Translations under genes and position numbers: made by a program
From: UBA2277 sp035477615
GTDB lineage: Bacteria > Patescibacteriota > Microgenomatia > UBA1400 > MFAQ01
NCBI GenBank assembly: GCA_035477615.1
Contig: DATIKJ010000051.1
Span: 1 to 64,000 of the forward strand
Direction of reading: 5' to 3'
Length of the DNA: 64,000 nucleotides
Shown: positions 31,450-39,169 of the stretch, in pieces
How the letters are laid out: the number at the start of each line of letters is the position of its first letter
How positions within the stretch are numbered: position 1 is the stretch's first letter
Notes under the pieces: generated by a model
The model's input: only the letters and a program-made list of their open reading frames with translations
Told to the model about the DNA's origin: nothing
Databases searched by the model: none

Positions 31450-33873
31450 TCAGCATTTACTTGCACCGCAAGAGTAACATTTCTGACACCCTTCCTCCAA
31501 GACCAAACTAGCCTGTCCACACTCAGGGCAAAGGTCCCCTTTCTTAATCTTTAAAGGTAGCTCTTGTTGCGTTGCCAGTAGTTCTGGTTTACTCTCACTA
31601 ATCACCGCCGGTATACTCTCATCTACCCTTACATACTCACGTAACACCTTTGCCACTCCATCAGCCAGACTTCTTACTCTGTTATTTCCAAACCCCACAC
31701 TATCTGCTCCGCCGATTCCCGACAACTGATCAACTACTGCTTCAGCTACTGCCTTAGCCGGATACTGAGAAGGAACCCTAAGAGACAATGAAATCAGTCT
31801 TCCAATAGCTTCGGCATCTGCCATCACGTGTGATCCTGCCTTACCTACATTTATAAAAACCTCAAAAGGATTCCCTTGTTCGTCAGCATTGATCACTACA
31901 AAGGCAGTACCTACCGGTGTCTGTATCTTGTATGTGTTTCCCTGCAATTTACTTGGTCTCACTCGCATATCTACAGTTTCTACTTCTTTCTCGACCATCA
32001 TTTCTTCTTTCTTCGTACCCACATTCAAAACTTGCCACTCCTTACAACCATCTCTATATATTGTAATTCCCATACAACCCAGTTCATAAGCCGACAAATA
32101 TGCCTTGGCTACATCATCTACTACTGCTTCACTTGGAAGATTGATTGTTTTACTTACAGCGTTATCCAAGTTCTTCTGCCAAGCCGCCTGCATTTTTACA
32201 TGCCACTCAGGAGAGATTTCATGAGCTGTCACCAATACTTTTTGCCATTTCTCTGGTACCTCAGAAACACCATGTACACTTCCAGTTTCTGCCACCTGAG
32301 CCATTAGCTTTTCACTCCAAAATCCCTCTCTTTTTGCTACCTGCTCAAAAGCTGGATCAGCAAAAAATAATTCACGATTAAGCGACTCGTCTTTCACCAT
32401 ATGTTTATAAGCCAAAGCAAACACAGGCTCACAACCACCACTTGTATTAGCAATTATGCCAATCGACCCTGTTGGAGCTATCGTGGTGATTGCCGCATTT
32501 CTAATCGGTTCTTCATCTTTAAAGATACTTTCACCAAATAAGGGAAAAGCGCCACGTACCTTTGCCAAATCCCGACTCTCTTGATGAGCGGCATCATTAA
32601 TTGTCTTCATAATCTTCTCTGCCAATTTCAATGCCTCCTCTGAGTTGTACGGTACTCCCAAAAGATAAAGCATGTCCGCCCAACCACCAATTCCCAACCC
32701 CACTCTTCTAATTGACCTTACAGTGTCCCAAACCTGTTTCAAAGGATATGGATTAATCTCTATTACATCGTCCAAAAATCTTACCGCCTCACCTGCCGCT
32801 TTTTTCAGCTCTTCCCAGTCCACTACCTGCTTTCCATCTACTTCCTTCACAAAATAATTTAAGAAAATACTACCCAAATTACATGCATCAAATGGATATA
32901 GTGGCTGTTCTCCACACGGATTAGTACTTTCCACTGGACCCAAACTCGGCACTGGATTAGCCGCACTAGCGTTCACTCTATCTATAAAAATCATGCCAGG
33001 ATCACCCGACTGCCATGCACTCTCACAAATAAGATCAAAAATTTCTCTGGCATTTTCCTGGCGCACCACTTTTCCTGAGTGTGGCTCAATCAAGTCATAC
33101 ATTCCACCCTCAGCAACCGCTTTCATAAAAACGTCTGTTGCCGCAACCGAGATATTAAAATTTGTCAAACCTCCATCCAGCTTACATGTAATAAAGTCGC
33201 GCACATCTGGATGGTCAATTCGTAAAATTCCCATATTGGCCCCTCGACGTGTACCCCCTTGCTTGATCTGTTGAGTGGCTTCATTGAACACTTTCATAAA
33301 ACTAATTGGTCCGCTTGCCACTCCTCTACTTCTTTTTACAGCCGCCCCTTTTTGACGTAATCGGCTAAAAGAAAATCCAGTGCCACCTCCAGACTGATGA
33401 ATAATAGCTTGAAACTTTATAGCGTCAAAGATGCCCTCCAAAGAATCAGGAACAGGAATCACAAAACATCCTGAATACTGCAAACCGTTATTCTTTCCTG
33501 CATTCATCAAAGTTGGTGAGTTGGGCAAGAATTTACGACTACTCATCAATTTATAAAAACTTTTTGCTGTCTCTGTGATCTCTTCGATCGAAGATCCAAA
33601 ACGTGCCTCTGCACTGGCGATTGCAAATGACACTCGCCACATCAACTCATCAGGTGTTTCGATTACTTCTCCCTCATTATTTTTATCCAAATATCTTTCT
33701 CTTAGTACTTTTACGGCCTGAGTAGACCAATCCCCAGGAACTAGACTCTCTGGTATTGGTGGCATCTCCCCAACCTTTTTATTTACTTCGGCCATTACTT
33801 CTTCATAAGTCTCGGCAATAATCTTATCTTCTTTTTTATTCATATTTTGGTAAATAGTTGATGATACTGACAT
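31450..33873 (-). CDS. nrdJ: Class II (B12-dependent) ribonucleoside reductase
   Basis: Reduces ribonucleotides to deoxyribonucleotides with adenosylcobalamin. The 807-residue protein has the ten-stranded barrel with STNPCGEQPLYPFDACNLGSI (active-site Cys and Glu), GGGTGFSFSRLRQKGA, the loop IAPTGSIGIIANTSGGCEP, a C-terminal domain with GGADSVGFGNNR, and a Cys-rich tail CPECG..CQKCYSCGASKC that should bind zinc and shuttle electrons. The start may be 33873 or ATG 33843. It follows nrdR by four bases and is next to cobO. Confidence 0.95.
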   Translation of the reverse strand: MSVSSTIYQNMNKKEDKIIAETYEEVMAEVNKKVGEMPPIPESLVPGDWSTQAVKVLRERYLDKNNEGEVIETPDELMWRVSFAIASAEARFGSSIEEITETAKSFYKLMSSRKFLPNSPTLMNAGKNNGLQYSGCFVIPVPDSLEGIFDAIKFQAIIHQSGGGTGFSFSRLRQKGAAVKRSRGVASGPISFMKVFNEATQQIKQGGTRRGANMGILRIDHPDVRDFITCKLDGGLTNFNISVAATDVFMKAVAEGGMYDLIEPHSGKVVRQENAREIFDLICESAWQSGDPGMIFIDRVNASAANPVPSLGPVESTNPCGEQPLYPFDACNLGSIFLNYFVKEVDGKQVVDWEELKKAAGEAVRFLDDVIEINPYPLKQVWDTVRSIRRVGLGIGGWADMLYLLGVPYNSEEALKLAEKIMKTINDAAHQESRDLAKVRGAFPLFGESIFKDEEPIRNAAITTIAPTGSIGIIANTSGGCEPVFALAYKHMVKDESLNRELFFADPAFEQVAKREGFWSEKLMAQVAETGSVHGVSEVPEKWQKVLVTAHEISPEWHVKMQAAWQKNLDNAVSKTINLPSEAVVDDVAKAYLSAYELGCMGITIYRDGCKEWQVLNVGTKKEEMMVEKEVETVDMRVRPSKLQGNTYKIQTPVGTAFVVINADEQGNPFEVFINVGKAGSHVMADAEAIGRLISLSLRVPSQYPAKAVAEAVVDQLSGIGGADSVGFGNNRVRSLADGVAKVLREYVRVDESIPAVISESKPELLATQQELPLKIKKGDLCPECGQASLVLEEGCQKCYSCGASKC

Positions 33874-33877
33874 TTTG

Positions 33878-34342
33878 TTAATGAGTAGTTGTTAATCTTT
33901 TTGATCCAGCCACAAACTCTTGAAACTCACGAGCATCAGCAAAATCTAAGTAAACGCTTGCGAATCTCATGTAAGCCAAATCATCAATTCTCAGCAATCG
34001 AGACAGCACCATCTTTCCGATATCGCTCGACTTTATCTCCACCGTTTTTCTATTTAACAACTTCGTTTCAATCTCATCCACCAGATTCTCAATCTCTCCT
34101 TCATCAACCTTCCTTTTATAACAAGCTTTCTTAATTCCTTTTAGTAGTTTTTCTCTATCGTACTGCTCTACTTTACCGTTCTTTTTGATTACTTTCAAAT
34201 CAATATTTACCACTCTCTCATGGGTCGTAAATCTTTTTCCACACTTTTTACACTCTCGTCTGCGACGAATACCATCCTCTCCAGGCAAACCTCGACTTTC
34301 AAGTACCGATGTATCTTCGTTGCAACAATATGGACAATTCAT
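33878..34342 (-). CDS. nrdR: Transcriptional regulator NrdR
   Basis: Zinc-ribbon/ATP-cone repressor of ribonucleotide reductase genes. The N-terminus MNCPYCCNEDTSVLESR with the later CKKCGKRFTTHERV gives the four-Cys ribbon; the ATP-cone begins LKVIKKNGKVEQYDREKLLKGIKKAC. About 154 residues is normal. I chose ATG 34342, the classic MNCPYC start, over an ATG twelve bases upstream. NrdR boxes lie directly upstream, and nrdJ follows, so the pair is autoregulated by dATP/ATP status. Confidence 0.96.
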   Translation of the reverse strand: MNCPYCCNEDTSVLESRGLPGEDGIRRRRECKKCGKRFTTHERVVNIDLKVIKKNGKVEQYDREKLLKGIKKACYKRKVDEGEIENLVDEIETKLLNRKTVEIKSSDIGKMVLSRLLRIDDLAYMRFASVYLDFADAREFQEFVAGSKRLTTTH

Positions 34343-34350
34343 AATTAAAC

Positions 34351-34394
34351 ACAATATTTAGTGTCGGATATTATCATGTAACACTACCCCTAGT
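34351..34394 (-). promoter_or_regulatory. Tandem NrdR boxes upstream of nrdR-nrdJ
   Basis: Box 1 (34351-34364) reads ACACTAAATATTGT on the minus strand, very close to the known consensus ACACwATATmTTGT. Box 2 (34381-34394), ACACTACCCCTAGT on the plus strand, is a weaker match. The centres are 30 bases apart, about three helical turns, as in known NrdR operators. A GATAAT (34370-34375) between them is the likely -10. Confidence 0.82.
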
Positions 34395-34466
34395 AATGCA
34401 ACTGCCACATACCATATCACAAAACGTCATTAAGGCCAATCTCCGCAAATTCTTCTTCAATCCATA

Positions 34467-34490
34467 CAAAAGGGCGGCTCTTCGCCGCCC
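34467..34490 (-). terminator. Rho-independent terminator after the amber-interrupted gene
   Basis: Minus strand GGGCGGC-GAAGA-GCCGCCC followed by UUUUG. It lies eight bases behind the TAA at 34498-34500 and shows that the transcript ends after the second half of the interrupted gene. Confidence 0.88.
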
Positions 34491-34497
34491 AAACAAC

Positions 34498-34878
34498 TTA
34501 CTCTTCTCTTGGGGCAATCCACTCAGGCACTTCTTCAAGCATTATTGATAACATCCAACCTCCTAATGCTTCTTTATCTTCATGGTCAATATCAAAACTG
34601 CCCAACAAACCATGGAAACACCTTAGCTGCTTCTGTCTTTCTTCCTTATCTTCTTGGCGCTATTTCCAATTGGAAATACTTCCCCCTCTACAAAACAACT
34701 TGGAAGCATAACTGGACCAAGGGTTATCATTTTGAAACTCTCGTGGGCACAAACCCACTAATTCTTTTTCATTTGAGAGACCACCAAACGGTTGTGGTAT
34801 TCCAGAAAATAAAATTTTCATTTTTTCAGAGTCTAAAATTAATCTCCCCTTACCAACTACAGAACTTTTTACCATCAC
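34498..34878 (-). pseudogene. Small gene interrupted by an in-frame amber codon
   Basis: One reading frame of 127 codons has every sign of a gene: promoter TTGGCG-17-TATAAT (34910-34938), a perfect AGGAGG just before the GTG/ATG start (34878/34875), and a terminator right after TAA 34498. A single TAG at 34660-34662 splits it. The first part (72 residues) holds GKGRLILDSEKMKILFSG and CPREFQNDNPWSSYASK; the second (53 residues) continues in frame as RQEDKEERQKQLRCF through GGWMLSIMLEEVPEWIAPREE. No family recognised. TAG is a normal stop elsewhere in the window, so this is a recent nonsense mutation, a read-through gene, or a sequencing error. Confidence 0.72.
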
Positions 34879-34909
34879 TACCTCCTATTAAGTTTGAAAG
34901 TACCCTCAG

Positions 34910-34938
34910 ATTATACATCTCTATCCCAAAACCGCCAA
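34910..34938 (-). promoter_or_regulatory. Promoter of the amber-interrupted gene
   Basis: TTGGCG (34933-34938), 17-bp spacer, TATAAT (34910-34915). The ~25-base leader carries AGGAGG, so this gene uses SD-led translation. Confidence 0.78.
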
Positions 34939-35520
34939 ATTCATTCCCAACCGAGCCAAGATCGATCCAGCCACGTTTTCCGATTTTACTCTAATCCAAG
35001 CACCAATCACCCCACTTACCAAGGTTATCACCAAAGCTCCTAAAACCTCTATTCCTCCCGCTTGATAAACAAAAATCAATATCGGCAAACGAATTATCAC
35101 CGCCATCAAGCCTACAATTATCAAGTTAAACCATCTTCCTTTTTGTATTTTTTCCAGATACCCGGCCACAAAACCACTAAAAGTAAGCTCTTCTGTCACA
35201 GCCGTAGCCACAGCCACCCCCATTAAATTAAAATCAAACTGAAAGTTTCCCCAGTTATTAAATCTCAAGACAACAAAATAACCTACTCCCATCACCAGTC
35301 CTAAAATCAAAGACTCTCCCCACTTTTTTCCAAACATTACTATTTTTTCTTTAAGCGCCAAATTCCACCAAAACAGTGGCACTAACCACAACATAGGTTT
35401 AAACCATAGCTCCTCAATTACTTCCGGTAAGCGAATAAAGTAGCGAAAACTTCCCCATATCAGTACCAGATATATATAGTAAAGCCAAAGTCGTTTCACA
35501 ACTTCATCGTACCATAGCAT
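34921..35520 (-). CDS. CPBP-family membrane protein with degenerate protease motifs
   Basis: A 199-residue protein with six or so transmembrane helices, resembling CPBP (CAAX/Abi) intramembrane proteases. Motif 1 is EELTFSGFVAGYLE where active members have EExxxRG; motif 2 region is IIRLPILIF without the usual His; motif 3 is GSILARLGMNLAVL where the family has a His before xxxN. The Glu pair remains but Arg and both His are gone, so proteolysis is doubtful. The start may be ATG 35520 or GTG 35496 (TACGAT six bases upstream). It is divergent from the penicillin-binding protein gene. Confidence 0.72.
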   Translation of the reverse strand: MLWYDEVVKRLWLYYIYLVLIWGSFRYFIRLPEVIEELWFKPMLWLVPLFWWNLALKEKIVMFGKKWGESLILGLVMGVGYFVVLRFNNWGNFQFDFNLMGVAVATAVTEELTFSGFVAGYLEKIQKGRWFNLIIVGLMAVIIRLPILIFVYQAGGIEVLGALVITLVSGVIGAWIRVKSENVAGSILARLGMNLAVLG

Positions 35521-35521
35521 A

Positions 35522-35527
35522 TATAAT
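35522..35527 (+). promoter_or_regulatory. -10 element of the first PBP gene (leaderless type)
   Basis: TATAAT overlaps an upstream ATG (35526) and lies seven bases before ATG 35535, which settles the start at 35535. Confidence 0.7.
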
Positions 35528-35534
35528 GTTACCT

Positions 35535-37904
35535 ATGGCTCTTACCAGAAAACAGCTTTTACGCACCATCGAAAAAAGCTTTCGCAAATGCACAAAGAAT
35601 CGTCGCTCTCGTATTCTATCTTTGGTTTTTATTCTTGCTGGTATCTCACTTATCTCTCTTTTCTTTCTCTTCAAAGATGTTCCTAGTCCTGCCAAACTAA
35701 TCAAAACTCCTGCTCCTATCAGTACTCAGATTCTTGATCGCAATGGCAAAATGCTTTACGAAGTTTACTCCGAGTACAAACGCACCCCCATTGCTCTAGT
35801 AGATATTCCTGACTATGTAAAACAAGGCACTATCGCAATCGAAGATAAAAACTTCTATCTCCATCACGGCATTGATCTCACTGGTATCATTCGTGCCACT
35901 TTCAATACTATTGTAAAAGGCAAACGTCTTGCAGGTGGATCAACCATTACCCAACAACTAGTCAAAAACTCACTTCTCTCCGACAATCAACGCACCATCA
36001 CCCGCAAAATCAAAGAGGCCATTCTTGCCATAGCAACCGAACTAACCTACTCCAAAGATCAAATCCTCGAGCTGTATCTAAACTACACTCCTTATGGTGG
36101 TACAGCTTATGGTATCGAGTCAGCTGCCAACACTTATTTTGGCAAAAGTGCCAAGGATCTAAGTTTGGCTGAGTCAGCACTCCTTGCAGGACTTCCCCAG
36201 TCCCCCACTAGCTACTCTCCTTTCGGTGCTCGTCCAGAACTCGCCATTAATCGTCAAGGAGAAGTACTACGTCGCATGGTTGAAGACAAATATATTTCAG
36301 AAGAACAAGCCGAAACAGCCAAAAACGAAAAACTTGTCTTTGCAAAAAAAAATATTGTCATCAATGCTCCTCATTTCTCTTTAATGGTTCGTGATTCTTT
36401 GGTTCAAAAATACGGAGAGGATAAAGTAAACCTCGGCGGACTAAGAGTCACCACTACTCTCGATCTTGAACTTCAACAATACTTCGAGGCTTCCCTCGCA
36501 GCCGAAATGAAAAAAATCGCCAAACTAAAAATAAGTAACGGCGCTGCTGTCGTTACCAAGCCAAATACTGGAGAAATAATTTCCCTTATTGGATCAAGAG
36601 ATTACTTCAATGATGATATTGATGGTCAAGTAAACATTACCACTTCATTCCGCCAACCAGGAAGTTCCATAAAACCCATTAACTATGCTGTTGGCCTTCT
36701 TGAAGGTTGGCCAGCCAGCACTACTTATCTTGACCTTCCCACCTGTTTTAATGTTGCCGGCCAAAAACAGTACTGTCCCAAAAACTATGACAACACTTTC
36801 CGTGGACCAGTGTCTATGCGCCTTGCCCTCGCCAACTCGCTCAATATTCCCGCTGTCAAACAACTAGCACTCAATGGACTAGACTCATTTATTGCCACCG
36901 CTTCAGCTATGGGCATCTCCACTTGGACAGACCAAAGTAAATACGGTTTATCACTCACTCTAGGTGGTGGTGAAGTCACCATGCTCGACATGGCCAAAGC
37001 TTTTGGTACTTTTGCCAACTCAGGTGTTACTGTTCCTCTAATCTCTGTTACAAAAGTCGAAGACTACACTGGAAAAATACTAGAAGAAATTGATACAGAA
37101 AAAATCGCCAATATCGTTTCTGTACTTCCCGAAAACTGGACAGATTTCTGGCAAAAACAAAACGAGCCAAAAGACGATTTATTACCCACAAACCCTCGAG
37201 TAACCCTTCCTCAAGAAGTCGCTTTTATTATTTCGGATATTCTTTCAGACAATGGTGCCCGTAGTGCCGCCTTTGGATCAACTAGCCAGCTTGTTATTCC
37301 TGGCCACACTGTCTCCGTCAAAACAGGTACAACGAACGACCTAAAAGACAACTGGACCATCGGCTTCACTCCAGACTACTTAGCAGTTACCTGGGTAGGC
37401 AACAACGACAACACTTCTATGAGCTATGTTGCGTCAGGGGTTACCGGTGCTTCTCCTATCTGGAATACTATTATGAAGAAACTATTAAAAGACATCAAAA
37501 ATCGCCCACTAGTCCAGCCGGAAACTGTTACCAACTTTCAGGTGTGTAATCTTACCGGACTTCTCGCCCAACAAGAAAATCAATGCGAATCACACAATGA
37601 GTTCTTTATCGAAAACATCCTCCCCCTTGGTCAAACCGCTTACCCATTAAGACAACAAATCTGGGTCCGTCGTTCCGACAAACAGCCAATTCTTCCTGGA
37701 GACGAAACAGTTGATCGTGATCTTGAAGAACACACTGTTGTCTCTGATCCATTTACTCAAAACTTCTGTCTCGATTGCGTCTATCCCGTAGATGACAAAG
37801 GTAAAATCTCTTGGCCACAAACAGTAGTTGATTACTCCAAGTTCCAATACAAAAATGTTACTCCGAGTAATTATCTAAATCTCGCTCCAACCAATGCTCC
37901 GTAA
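35535..37904 (+). CDS. Class A penicillin-binding protein (transglycosylase/transpeptidase)
   Basis: Bifunctional peptidoglycan synthase of about 789 residues. A single N-terminal transmembrane anchor (about 24-45) precedes the GT51 domain with catalytic Glu in IAIEDKNFYLHHGID (~100) and AGGSTITQQLVKN (~136), then the transpeptidase domain with SSIK (~377), SLN (~434) and KTGT (~595). The C-terminal ~120 residues hold a Cys pair-containing tail (QNFCLDCVYP). The start at 35535 follows from the -10 position. It overlaps the GH18 gene by 11 bases. Confidence 0.94.
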   Translation: MALTRKQLLRTIEKSFRKCTKNRRSRILSLVFILAGISLISLFFLFKDVPSPAKLIKTPAPISTQILDRNGKMLYEVYSEYKRTPIALVDIPDYVKQGTIAIEDKNFYLHHGIDLTGIIRATFNTIVKGKRLAGGSTITQQLVKNSLLSDNQRTITRKIKEAILAIATELTYSKDQILELYLNYTPYGGTAYGIESAANTYFGKSAKDLSLAESALLAGLPQSPTSYSPFGARPELAINRQGEVLRRMVEDKYISEEQAETAKNEKLVFAKKNIVINAPHFSLMVRDSLVQKYGEDKVNLGGLRVTTTLDLELQQYFEASLAAEMKKIAKLKISNGAAVVTKPNTGEIISLIGSRDYFNDDIDGQVNITTSFRQPGSSIKPINYAVGLLEGWPASTTYLDLPTCFNVAGQKQYCPKNYDNTFRGPVSMRLALANSLNIPAVKQLALNGLDSFIATASAMGISTWTDQSKYGLSLTLGGGEVTMLDMAKAFGTFANSGVTVPLISVTKVEDYTGKILEEIDTEKIANIVSVLPENWTDFWQKQNEPKDDLLPTNPRVTLPQEVAFIISDILSDNGARSAAFGSTSQLVIPGHTVSVKTGTTNDLKDNWTIGFTPDYLAVTWVGNNDNTSMSYVASGVTGASPIWNTIMKKLLKDIKNRPLVQPETVTNFQVCNLTGLLAQQENQCESHNEFFIENILPLGQTAYPLRQQIWVRRSDKQPILPGDETVDRDLEEHTVVSDPFTQNFCLDCVYPVDDKGKISWPQTVVDYSKFQYKNVTPSNYLNLAPTNAP

Positions 37905-39117
37905 AATCAGTTTTCTTTTTCTATCTCTTGCCCTAATCTTAACTTCAGTCACAACCTACTACATCTGGCGCAGCAATCTCCCTCTAGTCAGTCCGATTGC
38001 CCTTATTGATAGTCTCATCGGCAACTCTCCAGCAATCAAATCAGACAAGGTTGTTTACGGTTTCTTTCCTTACTGGAATCTAAAGTACTCCGAAAAACTA
38101 AATATTAGTTCCCTTACTCACTTTGCCTATTTTGCAATAGACCTCAATGCTGATGGCACCATCAACAAAAAAATAAACTCAGTAGAAACAGAACCTGGAT
38201 GGAACAAACTCAAATCAAAAGACACCAGCAAACTTCTCTATCAAGCCAAACTTCTTGGCCAAAAGACAGTTATCACTGTAACCGCTATGGAACCAGAAAT
38301 CATCGAAGGAATCCTCAACTCTCCAGAAAACAAAGAAAGAACTATTTCTTCAATCATGTCTGTCTACAAAGACTATGACTTCGACGACATCAATATTGAT
38401 TTCGAATACGTCACTGTTGGGAACCAAATACTCAGAGACAGTCTGGTAGATTTTATTTCCAATCTACGGTCAGCATGCATTTCTTACAAGAGTCACTGTC
38501 AAATAGACATCGATATATTTGCCAGTGCCGGTGAAAAACCCCGTATCTGGGATTTAAAAAAACTCGAACCTTTTGTCGACAAATTTATTGTCATGGCTTA
38601 CGACTATCACAGAAAATCATCTTCACAAGCTGGGCCGGTTGCTCCTCTCAAAGGAAAATGTCCCACACCATACTCATATTCTGAAAAAAATAAGTGCATC
38701 GAAGAGGATATCATCACTCACCTCTCACTTCTAAGCAAGCAAATTCCTTCAAATAAAATTATTCTTGGTGTCCCTTTTTATGGATACGAATGGCAAACTG
38801 CCACCAAAGAATATTTATCCAATACCTATTCTGGTACAGGCGCCTTAGCTACATATCAGCGAATTCAAACTCTTTTTCAAGACTCAAAAATTTCTTCACT
38901 TTCAGCAGAATGGTCTAGTTCTACCTTAAGTCCTTACCTCATCTTTCAAAAAGACGACAAAATTTTCCAAATTCATTTTGAAAACGCTCAGTCTCTCGAA
39001 CAAAAAATTAAACTTGTCGAGTCTGCCAATCTCGGTGGAGTTGCTATCTGGGCCTTGGGCTACGAAGGCGATTCCCAAGATTTATGGACTCCCATAAACT
39101 CTCTTTTTCGCCACTAG
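37894..39117 (+). CDS. GH18-family glycoside hydrolase, membrane-anchored
   Basis: A 407-residue protein with an N-terminal signal anchor (about 5-25) and a GH18 barrel: VVYGFFPYWNLKYSEKLN, THFAYFAIDLNADGTI, catalytic strand FDDINIDFEYV (DxxxxDxE kept, but the third Asp of DGxDxDxE is Asn), FIVMAYDYHRKSSSQAGPVAPL and ILGVPFYGYEW. The closest known types are the spore-cortex/peptidoglycan YaaH-like hydrolases, so N-acetylglucosaminidase activity on cell wall is likely. Lying between two penicillin-binding proteins fits wall remodelling. Confidence 0.87.
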   Translation: MLRKISFLFLSLALILTSVTTYYIWRSNLPLVSPIALIDSLIGNSPAIKSDKVVYGFFPYWNLKYSEKLNISSLTHFAYFAIDLNADGTINKKINSVETEPGWNKLKSKDTSKLLYQAKLLGQKTVITVTAMEPEIIEGILNSPENKERTISSIMSVYKDYDFDDINIDFEYVTVGNQILRDSLVDFISNLRSACISYKSHCQIDIDIFASAGEKPRIWDLKKLEPFVDKFIVMAYDYHRKSSSQAGPVAPLKGKCPTPYSYSEKNKCIEEDIITHLSLLSKQIPSNKIILGVPFYGYEWQTATKEYLSNTYSGTGALATYQRIQTLFQDSKISSLSAEWSSSTLSPYLIFQKDDKIFQIHFENAQSLEQKIKLVESANLGGVAIWALGYEGDSQDLWTPINSLFRH

Positions 39118-39169
39118 TCTTTTTATACTCTTGGATCTAAAATATACTTAGTTCGCAAAGTCCTGCCCT

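Noticed and set aside
34660..34662. Genome-wide recoding of TAG as a sense codon
   Set aside because: TAG ends thrS, argS, trxB and other complete proteins in this window, so it is a working stop.
34509..34994. Plus-strand open frame of 161 codons opposite the interrupted small gene
   Set aside because: It is antisense to a frame that has a promoter, SD and terminator, has a composition unlike real proteins here (many His, Pro, Leu), and has no start signals of its own.
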